NCBI GenBank assembly: GCA_015345905.1 | Contig: JADDTR010000016.1 | Coordinates: forward strand, 624,631 to 688,630 | Direction of reading: 5' to 3' | Length of the DNA stretch: 64,000 bases | From: Aotearoamyces nothofagi | Lineage: Eukaryota; Ascomycota; Leotiomycetes; Leotiales; Tympanidaceae | In this document: positions 33,584-44,317 of the stretch, one piece after another | Layout of the letters: each line of letters opens with the position of its first letter | Numbering within the stretch: the first letter of the stretch is position 1 | Program-made: the position numbers and the translations under genes | Notes under the pieces: model-generated | What the model was told of the DNA's origin: nothing | The model's input: the letters and a program-made list of their open reading frames with translations, nothing else | Databases searched by the model: none

Positions 33584-35510
33584 TAGTAATCTATATAAAG
33601 AGAAGTATTCCAGCAATTGATCACTTCTATTCTCTTGAGTTTCTTGATTCTTAACTCTTTTTATTCTAATAAACTAATTTGATTTACTATTTTTATTACT
33701 ATATATACTATAATTGATTTCTTAACTATATAGAAACTATATATCTATAAATTATTATTAGATATTTAAAAAACTATTAATAAATAGTTCTCTATATTAG
33801 ATATAATCTTTAGAAATATAGTAGATATCTTTAAACAATTAAAAAGAGCTAAAATACTATATTATATTTAATAAGATATTATAGTAATATTAATAAAGAA
33901 TATTAAAATAATAGATTTTATCAAATATATTATAGATATAATACTATATATTAAGCTAGTAATAATTAAACTAGACTATTATACTAAATATAAAATAGAC
34001 TTTATAGTAATTATTTTCTCTAAAATAAAGAAAATAGATATTATTATAAAGAGAACTAATAAATAAAAAATACTAGATATTTTAATATAAAGAGATTATA
34101 GTTGTTTTTTCTCTATAGATATAGTTAATAGTTATTAGATAATTCTATTATAGTTAAAGAACAAATATAAAATAGAATTTAAAATACTATATAGTTAATA
34201 CTTTTATTATAGAATAAATTAAAAGTTAAAAAGATTACTATATATATATAGTATATTCTTAGATCTAATATTTAGATCGATATTAAAGATTAATAAATAT
34301 AAATCTATTTTAACTTTTATTAACAACTATAAGAATATTATATTTACTTTATTTATAGATAACTATTTAGAATCAATATTAAACTTTAATACTTTATTTA
34401 AATTTCTTTATTTTAAATACTTTTTATAAGTAGTATTTAGATCTATTAAACTCTAATTGATAAAGTTTAAATTATTCTATAATTTAATTAAAATTATAGA
34501 GTTTATAACTACTAAAAGAATATTCTATCTATTATAGTAATACTAAGATTAAATATATAATTAACTAGTTTTAACTACTTTCTAAAAAGAAGATAAGTTT
34601 CTATATTTAACTTTCTTTTTATAGATATTTATTCTAAAGATAAATATCTATAATAATATTATAACTAGAGTTAATTATAATCTATAGTACTATCTAATAT
34701 ATAATATAAATAAATAAAATATAGAGATAATTCTCTTTTAATTAATTGATTAGTTAATAGAGATAGAAGAGATAGATAAGTTTAAATCAAGTATCTAAAT
34801 AATTATATTTATATTATTTAAACTTATAGATATTGAAATCTAGTTGATAATAGTCTCTATATAATAAAGATCTATATTAACTACTAAGCTTTATTTATAA
34901 TTTTAATCAATAGAATATATATATATATAATAAGATTATATATTTGATAAATTGTCTTATTAAATATAATATTGAAATCTATTATTGACTAAATACTATA
35001 AATATAATATAAATAGTTAATAAACTTTTACAATTATCTAGATTTCTAATAAACAATATTATAAAGATTGATATTAAACAAATAATAATATTGATAATTC
35101 TAGACTTTAATAATAGAAATCTTTATATTTAAGAGAAGATTATCTATCTAGATAAAATAGTAATATTCTTATTAATCTAGTCTATATTCTCTTTATAGTA
35201 TATAATACTAAAATCTATCAACTTATTTAAAGGCTTATATAAAGACAACTATTAAAATAAAGAGTCTTTGATAAATATAATCTAGAACAACAGACAACTT
35301 TTAAATATCTTAGATTTAATATTCAAAGTATATTAAAACTGATCTAAGTAGATTATCTTTAATATTATAGATACTATAAATATTAAATTAAATAATAAGA
35401 GAAAAAGAAGAAAGAGAAAGAATAAGACAATAAATAGAAGAAGAGATACTTTAGTTAAGAAACTCTATAAATTAGAGGAATTTGATAGTATTAATATAGC
35501 TCTGATCATT
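33584..35510. mobile_element. Left AT-saturated interior block of the LTR fossil
   Basis: Almost pure A+T with stops in all frames and very few CG, CA or TG dinucleotides, the usual result of RIP on a repeated sequence. No coding part can be recognised. Confidence 0.7.
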
Positions 35511-37250
35511 TGTAAACATAGTCGATATACTATATACAGATCTAAGGACTATGTTTTGTAGCCGCTATCTATAGCAGAGATAGTAAGTAAAGCGATTGCT
35601 TGCTTGAAATATACAACTGGTGCTAATACAGATCTAGAAAACTGCCTATCCTCTCCCGAAGAATATATTACCGGAAGACATTAAGAAGCGCTTTTCTGAA
35701 TATATCGGAGAAAGAAAATTGCCTCGGAAGAATAATAAACAGTAAGCAGGACTACCTGCAAATGTGGGAAGGTCACCGTAAAGGCAAAGTCCTTGACTTT
35801 ACAACTTAACCCAATCGTTCCAAAGTAGAGATGATGGGGCGTCGACTTGGAGACGGCAGCCTTGCAGCGGTTGGGACTATATTAAAGTCACTTATATAAT
35901 ACATTGATGTTATCTCGCCTGTACCACCTCTCGTTTCCATATTTTATACGCCGTGAGACTCCCTTCAGATGTAAGTCAAGCATAATTCGAGAATTTGGAT
36001 TGGTTGATAACTCTGTCCAGCTTCAAACTCTTGGTGGATATATCGGACGCTCTTCATTTAACGAACCACCGTGTTAGAGAGACTTGCGCTCTTTAATCTA
36101 ATTGCAATCAGAACCACTAGCACTCCCAACGACAATCCAAAATATTCGAGTAACGATCGACGGGTAGAATGATGGTTTAAAGGCTCGGATTCTGCAAAGA
36201 TGATCATTAGCGCTTGGATAAAGGAGAAACTGTACTGCAAAAAGATATTTCGAACCTAAATCAACTTTGATTTCCTCAGCACTGTCGTACTGATCTTGCC
36301 AACACTTCTCGACCACAATATGTAAGTTTCCAGCGAGACCGGTTATACCTGGAAACTCTCGTTTCCGGAAGAGTTGACGGACCTCATGGTCACTCTTCTC
36401 AGCATATAGTCGATGTCCAACACTGATCTTGTACAAAACAGTACCGAGCGCAAATATATCGTCTTTCTCAGTTGGATCCCAAAATCGATCTGCTGGCAAA
36501 ATCGGTCTTGAGTATCGAGTCCCAGGAGCGGCAATAGGTTTTGAACTGTCAAGGACTGATCCACAAAAGTCTGCTAATGTAATTGAACCATTATCTTGGA
36601 CGAGAAAGTTGTGAATGCTAATGTCGCAGTGGAGAACTCCCTTCGAATGAATGTATCTTACGGCCTCGACGGCTTGAATCGGCCACCTAAATATTCTCTA
36701 GTTAACACACATCCGATCAAGATAAGTCGCTATTTGGACTACTTACTGTTTCCTTTCAATAGAAAACTTGTCCAGCTCCAGATTATCTGCTAGGGTTCCT
36801 GCATGCAGGTATTGTAGTACTAGACCTTTGCCAACTATTGACTCTCCCTCTCCATAACATTGCAGAATAAAAGGGTGGATACCGAGTCGCTCATAGATCT
36901 GCTTTTCAATAGCAGAGGCTTCTCCAGGTTCGTCGTATTTCTTGAGAGCTATCTCGGTATCGACTACCCAAAAAACTTGCGCGAAGAGACCACAGCCGGC
37001 AAGTTTAATCTGATCTTTTCTTGCCTGAGCAAGGATTTGTTGAGGGGAAGACATTAGTACTGTATATAGACGACGAGGTAACGGCCGCTACGCTAAAATC
37101 CTACAGGTCGGCCCTGCGCAGGCTCCGGGGCCCTTGGATTTTGCCGTGACCTCAGCTTCGAGGTCAGGAGTGGCAGGCGGGAATAAGGGGAATAAGGGTG
37201 ATTTGCATCCCGTTATAACCAATCGCTTAAGTTCAGCTAAGTGATCCACA
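35511..37250. other. Normal-composition segment between the two RIP blocks
   Basis: GC content returns to ordinary values. The first ~550 bp hold no recognisable gene. The kinase gene fills 36058-37054. The right end has a hairpin-like TGACCTC...GAGGTCA inverted repeat near 37147-37166 and a GGGAATAAGGGGAATAAGGG motif near 37179-37198; a similar motif on the other strand lies near 57843-57860. I see no terminal repeats that would make this segment a separate transposon. Confidence 0.5.
36058..37054 (-). CDS. Small protein kinase with C-terminal transmembrane segment
   Basis: Probable Ser/Thr protein kinase. Three exons on the minus strand, 37054-36747, 36686-36256 and 36191-36058, give 290 residues, short for a kinase plus a tail. 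Motifs: glycine loop GCGLFAQVF (20-28), ATP-binding Lys in EIALKKY (38/39), catalytic loop HCDISIHNFLV with Asp124 and Asn129, metal-binding Asp142 in ADFCGS where the usual DFG is altered to DFC, and a PGTRYSRP activation segment. The catalytic residues are all present, so it may be active. After the kinase lobe the last exon encodes a hydrophobic segment (LSLGVLVVLIAIRL, about 266-279) that would anchor it to a membrane. Similar small kinases with HCDI..HNFL are, as I recall, multiplied in some filamentous fungi. It lies between the two halves of an LTR fossil but shows no RIP damage. Confidence 0.82.
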
Positions 37251-37254
37251 AATG

Positions 37255-39480
37255 CAATAGTATATTATAGATAATTAAATAGATCTTTCTACTTCTAGAG
37301 CCTTGAGACTCTTGATTTTTTTTAATATCTACTATATAACTTTCAATATCTAAGATTCTAAATAGTCTAATAGTTATTAAATCTAAGATCTTCTAATCTA
37401 ACTATATTTATAACAAAGATTCTAATCTCAAATTCTATTCTCAGTATTTTCTCTTTATAAATAAGAAGTATAACTTATTATTTATTTTAATAAAGTCTTA
37501 TTTCTTTACAAATTAAACATTAGTCAATCTATAATATTGATCTAAAAGAAAGTTTCTATTTAATAAAATTGTTATATATAGAATCAATATAAAGAAACTC
37601 TATCTTTTTAGAGTTATTATAGTCAAGCTTATTAATAATATCTTAGTTTATAGCTAGATTCTTCTAGATAATTACTTTAGATTTTATATTATAATATTAT
37701 TAGTTATTATAAAGAATATAGTCTCTATAAACAAAGATTGACTTCTAGATTATATATATTTTAGCTTTGAAGTTTAAAGATACTTTTGATATTTTAGTAA
37801 TTATTTACTATACTATTATCAATCTTTGTAAAAAAGAATATTTATTTAATTGCTAATAGAGATAGATTATAAAATCTTCTAAAAAGAATTTCTAATCAGA
37901 TTATATAAGGTTTTAATATATAAAATAAGTAGAAAAGATTATACTATCTTATATTTTTAATATATTCTAGAAAAAAGCTAGCAATTTATTATATAGACTA
38001 ATATAGTATTTAATATAGTTTTATTTTATAGATAGAGAGAAGATATAGATAAATCTCTATATAGAAGAAACTAGATTACTAGAAGAGAGTATATTATAGT
38101 TAGTAAAGATTAATAAAGTACTATATATTCTAGTTTATATAAAATTAGATAGAAGAGAGATAAGAAAGCTTTATATAAATCAGAGTTTCTAGATACTAGT
38201 TTATACTATATTTGAAAGATTTAGACTGTAGTTAATATTTAAGTTAGAGCTTTACTTTAATTGATTAATAAACAATTTTAATATTGAATTCTTTATAGTT
38301 TGAAATATATATAGAAGAGTATTTATCTATATCTTAAAAAAGATTATAGTAATAGTAAGATTATCTAGTATCTAAATAAAAATATAAAGAAGTAGTAGAT
38401 CTTTTGTTTTTATATATATATAAATAACAACTTTATAAAATATCTTTATCTAAGCTCTATATTAAATCTATTATTATACTTGAAGTTTTCTATTATATTT
38501 GAAATCTTTAAATCTTGTCTAAAGTCTTCTATCTACTTTTGAAATCTTCAAACCTTATTTGAAGTCTTTCTATTACAATTATAGCTCTCTATTAACTTAT
38601 AACTCTTCTACTATAAAAGAGATACTAGTTTAGAATCTATCTAGAGAGTTAAATCTAGATCTATAATTATATAAGAATTGTTTAATTAGAATCAAGTAAG
38701 AGAGCTGATTTTAGACTCTTTAAATATTCTAAAATTGTCTTCTCTTATATAAGCTTTAAGAAGGTTTTTATTATATATTATAAAAGAGCAACTATATAGA
38801 AATAATAGTTTATTAGATAGAGAAGTAGTAGTATTAGATACTAGAGTTGTTATAATTATTAATTTATAACAAATATCTACTTTAATAAACAATATTAACT
38901 GAGAATTTTTATCTTATCTCTATATCTAGTTTAGACAGTTATAAGTTAATTAATATTTATAATAGTATTTATAATACTCTTCTAAGCTAGATATTTTAAT
39001 TTATTGAACTAAACTATAGATTATAAAATCTTTGATTACTTTACTAAAATTCTATTAATTAGCTTTATATAGAGCTCTAAAGTCTTTTAGATTTTACTAT
39101 AATATTATAATTATATAATACTATAGATATAAATAAATATTAGCTTTATATATAAGGTTTAGTTTTATAATATATTTTAGATACTAAAGATAAGACTTTA
39201 CTTTTATATAATAATAACAATAATAATAGCCTTTTCTACTATCTTTATTAATTTTAATATATATCTATAGTTATAGCTATTGATCTTATAGTCTATTAAG
39301 TATATTTAATAGTAACTTTATACTTAGTAATTTGCTATTTAATATTGAATAGTAGAAGATTAGAAGAATAGTTACAGTTGTATAAAATAGTTTAATTAGT
39401 ATATATAGAGGAGTTTTATAAGATCTGTTATAGATAAAAGATAGAGCTATTATAGAAGAGCTTATATTATTATATTATAG
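37255..39480. mobile_element. Right AT-saturated interior block of the LTR fossil
   Basis: Same composition as the left block: near-pure A+T with many stops in every frame and no recognisable coding part. Composition begins to recover about 50-70 bp before the right LTR. Confidence 0.7.
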
Positions 39481-39549
39481 GTTTATAAGTATATATCACT
39501 AGTGGATATACTATTACAGGTCCGACCTGTTTTTTATAAGGAGGGTGAC

Positions 39550-39686
39550 TGTAAAGCCCAGGAAATTTCTATACCTCAGACACATGTATTATTAGTCAAT
39601 TGTTAGTAAGCGAGTGGCTATAAAACCACTCGCAAGGGGCGAGCTTTATACATCATCTTGCCACCTCCGAATATACTCTCTTCTCA
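39550..39686 (+). repeat. Right LTR (about 137 bp)
   Basis: Direct repeat of 33444-33583 with the same hairpin (39610-39617 with 39626-39633) enclosing CTATAAAA. A purine-rich stretch (ATAAGGAGGGTGA) lies just before it and fits a polypurine tract. It is followed by GTAC, matching the four bases before the left LTR. Confidence 0.8.
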
Positions 39687-39951
39687 GTACCTACCGGCAT
39701 ATTGGAACCCAAGGCAAGCTTCTCACAAATGTCCCATCTACAGCAGAGCGAGGTGTATTAAATCGGATGTCTAGCAATGTCATCTACGGACATGTTCACA
39801 TTCTTTATTAGATCTTCCATAAGAACAGTACAGAGAGACATCCTTAATTTACAATACAAACTTACACAAGTACCCGAACGATCAAGACAGCCAAGAATAA
39901 ACAGAAAAGCCTCCTAAATAACCCTACAAATCTCTCAGCCAGCTTTCAATC

Positions 39952-40698
39952 TCAATACCACGTTCTTCCTGTGTTGCCGTAGAGAGGAACTCGAGGAAGA
40001 CGCTCTGCTCCTAGTCTTCGTCTCAATATATCCCTCTCCACCTCAGCTTCCCTTTGCTTATACTCATCAATCTCAAGTCTCAGAACCTTCTTGTCCTCTC
40101 TCAACATCTTGATTTCGTCCTTCAGTGGGAGTGTCTCATCACGGGCAACCTTGAGATCTCTGGCGGCTACCGTGATGTCCGCATTCTTCTTCCGAAGTTC
40201 GTCGTTCTTCGCGGCTATGACATCGTCCTTGCCGTCCAGCTTAGCATGGAGCTTGTCATTCCTCTCGCGGAGTCTCTGGTTTGATTCCTTCATCTCCTCA
40301 TAATCTGCCTTCCAGGCCTTTTTTTGCGTATCAATATCTTGGAGCCTCTGGTTTGATTCCTTTATTTCGTCGTATCCTACCTTCCAAGCCTTTCTTTGCG
40401 TATCACTGTCTTGGAGCCTCCTTTGGAGAGCTTCATTCTCCTGTTTGGCTGCGGCTATCCATCGAGATTGCATCTCACACTTGTCTTGGAGTTGTCGGAA
40501 GGCTTCTTCGTCGATGGCATCGGCGATGACTGTATCGCTGCTTCTGCCCGATGAGCTATCGTGGGAATGCCTATGTGATTGCTTCGAGCTCTTCTCCGTG
40601 TGGGGTGATTTTGACTTATTCGATCTCGAGACGACTAGCTGAGGTTGGCCGTCTCTATTCCACTCCACCCTCGACCCTTTAGGAACGAAAATGGACAT
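39952..40698 (-). CDS. Unrecognised coiled-coil protein with internal 24-residue duplication
   Basis: A single-exon 248-residue open frame. I do not recognise a family. Residues 1-60 are basic and Ser/His-rich (SSKQSHRHSHDSSSGRSSD). Residues 65-225 are a long, highly charged coiled coil. Within it, residues 95-118 and 119-142 are two tandem 24-residue repeats (LQDSDTQRKAWK... and LQDIDTQKKAWK...) that differ at a few sites, so a 72-bp segment was duplicated. The C-terminus is RLPRVPLYGNTGRTWY. It lies about 260 bp from the right end of the LTR fossil, in a gene-poor region, and has the same layout as the protein at 43727-44317. It is uninterrupted and has normal codon use, so it is probably a real gene, perhaps lineage-specific. 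Confidence 0.65.
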   Translation of the reverse strand: MSIFVPKGSRVEWNRDGQPQLVVSRSNKSKSPHTEKSSKQSHRHSHDSSSGRSSDTVIADAIDEEAFRQLQDKCEMQSRWIAAAKQENEALQRRLQDSDTQRKAWKVGYDEIKESNQRLQDIDTQKKAWKADYEEMKESNQRLRERNDKLHAKLDGKDDVIAAKNDELRKKNADITVAARDLKVARDETLPLKDEIKMLREDKKVLRLEIDEYKQREAEVERDILRRRLGAERLPRVPLYGNTGRTWY

Positions 40699-43600
40699 TG
40701 TTGCTGGTGTTGGCTGTATAGGTAGTGATATGGTGAGTACAGGTGGTGCCCGCGGTGTTCCGTGATGGCAGTGATCCTGATGCAGAGGCTGTTGGGATAG
40801 CAGCTTAGAGGTCAGGGAGTTTATGCTTGGTTATAAGCACGAACTATCTGGGGGGCCATCATGTCTAGATAGGCATCATTCATCCAAGCCGAGGTCAGCA
40901 GGGACCACACCCATACATCGCGGTCCCCACAAAGGCACACCAGAAAGGCACACCGAGCACAGCCCAGCTTCCTGTCCGACCACGCGGGCCGGACTAATCT
41001 AAAAAGCATAAAGAGGTCTTTGTAATAGTATGATCCGTCAGCTATGATGTATTTCAGAAATGCCCCGCCATATCCTGCAAAGTCCACCAGTGAAATCTGT
41101 CTACAATAATTGGACTGCCTTGGTTACCTTGCTGTCCAATGCATAGCCTTCTACTATACCTCTATCCAATGCGTCAGACTCAATGCCCGCAAAGATGGCA
41201 CGGCTGCTCTCCTTGGACGTGGCTCGTTCGTAAGCACTCCAGGCTATAGGAGCAAGGGCATTCTGTCGGCGTTGTCATGCTGGGACGTCTGCCTGCAAAT
41301 GGGGGCTTGCTTGCGGTATATGTGGAGCTCAGCCTCGCTGCCTTACAGCTTCACTGCCCCACTGCCTCACTGCCTCACCACCATCTCAACAGGGTCGCGC
41401 ACACGCATCCCTCCCTCCACATCTCCAAGCCCGCTACCCCAATATCAAAGAACTGTACAGAACATTTTCCATCTCCTTCCAAAATAATCTCAATTAGAGA
41501 GACATCGGTGGTGTCAGCTTTCATGATGTGCATCAGAGTAGTAGCAGGATGTCTCAGCATGCTACCGGACATTCCATCGCTCAAATAATCTATGTAACTA
41601 TCAATTCGCTCCCTCCCCTCCTCTGTCTCTTCCCTTCCATTCCTTTCCTGAATCCCCTCGTCTCCAGAGTTCTGCCATGTATCCTTGCAGCCTCTGTGCA
41701 GAATCTACAGACGAGGGTGTACAGGGTTACATCACGCGAATTTGGCCTGAACTGTCCGACATCCCATCCTTCCTATCCCATCCGCGCCTCCTCAGGACGT
41801 CGGATTCGCAGTGGAATCTCTGTTTCCAAAACGCATGGTCCTGTATTCTCTTTATTTCTTTCGTCATTATCTGACGACGGGAATTCGGTTGACGCGAGTA
41901 AAGTCGACGACGACGGCAGTACCCCAATCGGCAGCGACAGAATAACCGGCAGCAAGGCAGCCCTAAGTGACAAAACAATGCTCCTATATATCCTAGTAGT
42001 TCGGTATAACATGTTGCTTCCAACGTATACATTTGAGATATAATTATATCACCAAAAACATATCTACTATATCCCATCCTGTCTTTAAATACTCCGAAGT
42101 CTGATAGTAATCTCTCATCCTACCTACACTTCCACAGCTTCCAGATCGATTCAATCGGTTCAATTGTAGACTGCTCATTAATATAATTACTCCTCCCCAG
42201 CCCACCTCGACCAGAACAGAATAAGATATACGGAACTCATTCGGTGGTCATGGCCCGACCATTACTGCACAGCGGCAGCTTGACACGAATCCAACATTCC
42301 AACAGCGACGGGAGTCCGACGATTGATGAACGACGATAAGACAGAAATCAACCGCGACAGATGCGACGGCGACAAGACATCAAGCGACCACGACAGATAC
42401 AACGACAGCAACACGATACTCCACAAACAAGTAAGATCCAGTACTCGTTCCCTCCCGCCTGCGATGAAGTATCCAGTGTATATATTCATTTTCCTTGTCT
42501 CCCGATAGCCGGAGATGCATCGCTTATTCCATGCCTCCATCTATGACCTGTCCAAGAAACAAGAATCAGCGCATTCCGAGATTTTGTTTAAATACTCCGA
42601 ACCTATGCCGGTATTGCTTTGCACTCTATATCACCATCTCGCGGTCTGGTTTTATGGATTGGTTGAGGAGAGGTCGCGGCGGGTTCTTTTTCGCCCCAGT
42701 AGCCCCCAACTCACTCTACACTTCGGATAGGGAAGTGTCGCGCGCAATGCGAGCTGAAAAGTTCGGGGAGCGAGAGGGCCTGGTCGGTCATCTGATAGAT
42801 TAATTCTGTAGCCACCTAGCGGAAGGATTCTGTTGAGGGATGGATGCCGGGGGGGGTTCGTCGTGGTGGTTGATGTCGTTCAGCCTTGTTGCCTAGAGGC
42901 CCTGGGATATGTCGTGGGGTGGGCACATACTCGCTCTAGGTAAGGGATCTGAGGACAGCTAAGTATATTGATTGAAAAGAAAAAAACCTCTTGTCAGCTA
43001 TCAACGACAGGTTCCAAAATATATCTGCCCAGTTATGCCTCTATGCCCCAGTGGTATCTTTCAACCTCCGACTAAATATTACTCCAAAATCAGACCTAAA
43101 ATGAGAATACAACCCTCCTCGCCATTACCTCTGCCTCATTGTAACTAGGAAAAGTAGGATGAACTCTATAGCCTTTGTCATATACTCTGCCACCGCACGC
43201 TGACCTGGTATAATAACTGCACCTTATACAACTAGACAACCAATGATTCCAAGTAACAAACTCCATCATAAGTGGCTGTAGGATTCCTTAGTTCCGTGCC
43301 GTTATCTCGCCATAGGTGTCTTGAAAGCGAAGGGCCAAAGCATACCGGAAAGCCTTAGGTGGCAATGTGAAACCACAACCAAGCTAAGCACATAAAAAAT
43401 CTAGATCATAATGGCTGACGTTAACGCTTCTCCGGTTTAGGCTACGTCTTCTTGATGTGAGCGTTAGCATGTATGCAGGTTGGCTCGTGTAGATCAGAGG
43501 CTCTCACCATAAACGAAAAGCTGAGAATTTAGAGCCACTTACTTAGCCGCTGCTGAATAACCATAGATCCAAATTAGAACTCCTTCAATGTGTGTTTCGA

Positions 43601-43726
43601 TGGTGTCTCTGTCTGCTGAAGTATAATGAAAGCATCTCTGTCCGTATCGATCTTGCTGGGGAAATTATGGTGAAGTTCGCCCCGTTTAACGGTATCTCAA
43701 GAAGGAGTGAGTAGAATGCCTCCACA
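40699..43726. other. 3-kb gene-poor region
   Basis: Many short open frames of 60-170 residues occur here on both strands, for example 41528-42043 and 42495-42803. None has recognisable motifs, coherent splicing or convincing codon use. The composition is ordinary, without RIP. I call no gene here. Confidence 0.5.
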
Positions 43727-44317
43727 TTATCTCTCAGCAACAATACCATACCTCCTCAACCACTCTTCTAAATCCCTAATTCGCCTCTCCTTGCTCGCAT
43801 TCACAACTCTCCACCTCTCAACTTCTCCCATCAACACCGCGACCTCTTCCCGGGAGACTTGTTCCCTCCGATCGTATTGGCCTTTCATCTCCCGTATCTC
43901 CCTATCCTTATTTCTTGTAACTCGTGCCCTCGAATTCCTCTCCCTCTCTAGCTGCTGCTCCAGATCTCTAACTGCCACATTCGTTGCGTTGAGCTGTTCC
44001 CTCAGCCGTTGGCTTCCCTGCTGGCGGTTCTGATTCATATGCCAGTCTCTTTCTACTCGCAATTCTCGCACTTGACGGCTGAAAACTTCGTTATCGTGCA
44101 TGAGCCTTTGATTTTCGTTGTAAAGTATCTGATTCTCTTGCAGTATCCGTGAGTCTTCCGGTCGGCGGTTAGGGGATCGTCCCCTGCGGTGATGACTTTC
44201 CGGTGACGAGGATCTCGAAGATGAGTAGGAGCGGTTTCGATGACGAGTCTCGATGAAGATCTCATGGCGGTGATTTCGTCTACGTACGAATATAGGACGG
44301 CCGCGCATTCGAGGCAT
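43727..44317 (-). CDS. Unrecognised Arg-rich coiled-coil protein
   Basis: A single-exon 196-residue frame. Residues 1-60 are Arg/His/Ser-rich (RRRNHRHEIFIETRHRNRSYSSS, RS-like), and residues 60-190 form a charged coiled coil (DSRILQENQILYNENQRLMHDNE, then repeated Arg/Glu heptads), ending in EEWLRRYGIVAER. No enzymatic motif is seen. The order of parts, a basic Ser-rich head and then a long coiled coil, is the same as in the protein at 39952-40698, although the sequences are not obviously alike. It may be a member of a fast-evolving fungal family. The start is the first ATG in the frame; a second Met is three codons later. Confidence 0.6.
   Translation of the reverse strand: MPRMRGRPIFVRRRNHRHEIFIETRHRNRSYSSSRSSSPESHHRRGRSPNRRPEDSRILQENQILYNENQRLMHDNEVFSRQVRELRVERDWHMNQNRQQGSQRLREQLNATNVAVRDLEQQLERERNSRARVTRNKDREIREMKGQYDRREQVSREEVAVLMGEVERWRVVNASKERRIRDLEEWLRRYGIVAER

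Larger units (their letters stand above)
33444..39686 (+). mobile_element. Decayed LTR retrotransposon with an enclosed kinase-bearing segment
   Basis: A fossil of about 6.2 kb. It is bounded by two direct ~140-bp LTRs that begin TG and end TA or CA. A matching GTAC lies directly outside each end (33440-33443 and 39687-39690), fitting a target-site duplication. A purine-rich tract just before the right LTR suggests plus-strand orientation. The interior is two AT-saturated blocks with stops in every frame, so the element is thoroughly broken, with far too many breaks to count, and no gag or pol part can be followed. Family (Ty3 or Ty1 type) cannot be decided. The LTRs differ by about ten transitions and one small gap. 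RIP makes dating unreliable, but the element is clearly not recent. Between the two blocks is a ~1.7-kb segment of ordinary composition with an intact kinase gene. Confidence 0.72.

Noticed and set aside
35511-37250. The kinase segment as a separate DNA transposon nested in the LTR fossil
   Set aside because: No terminal inverted repeats or target duplication could be found at either edge; kept only as an open explanation.
41528-42043. 171-residue plus-strand frame in the gene-poor region
   Set aside because: No motifs, overlapped by equally long frames on the other strand, and codon use unlike the neighbours.
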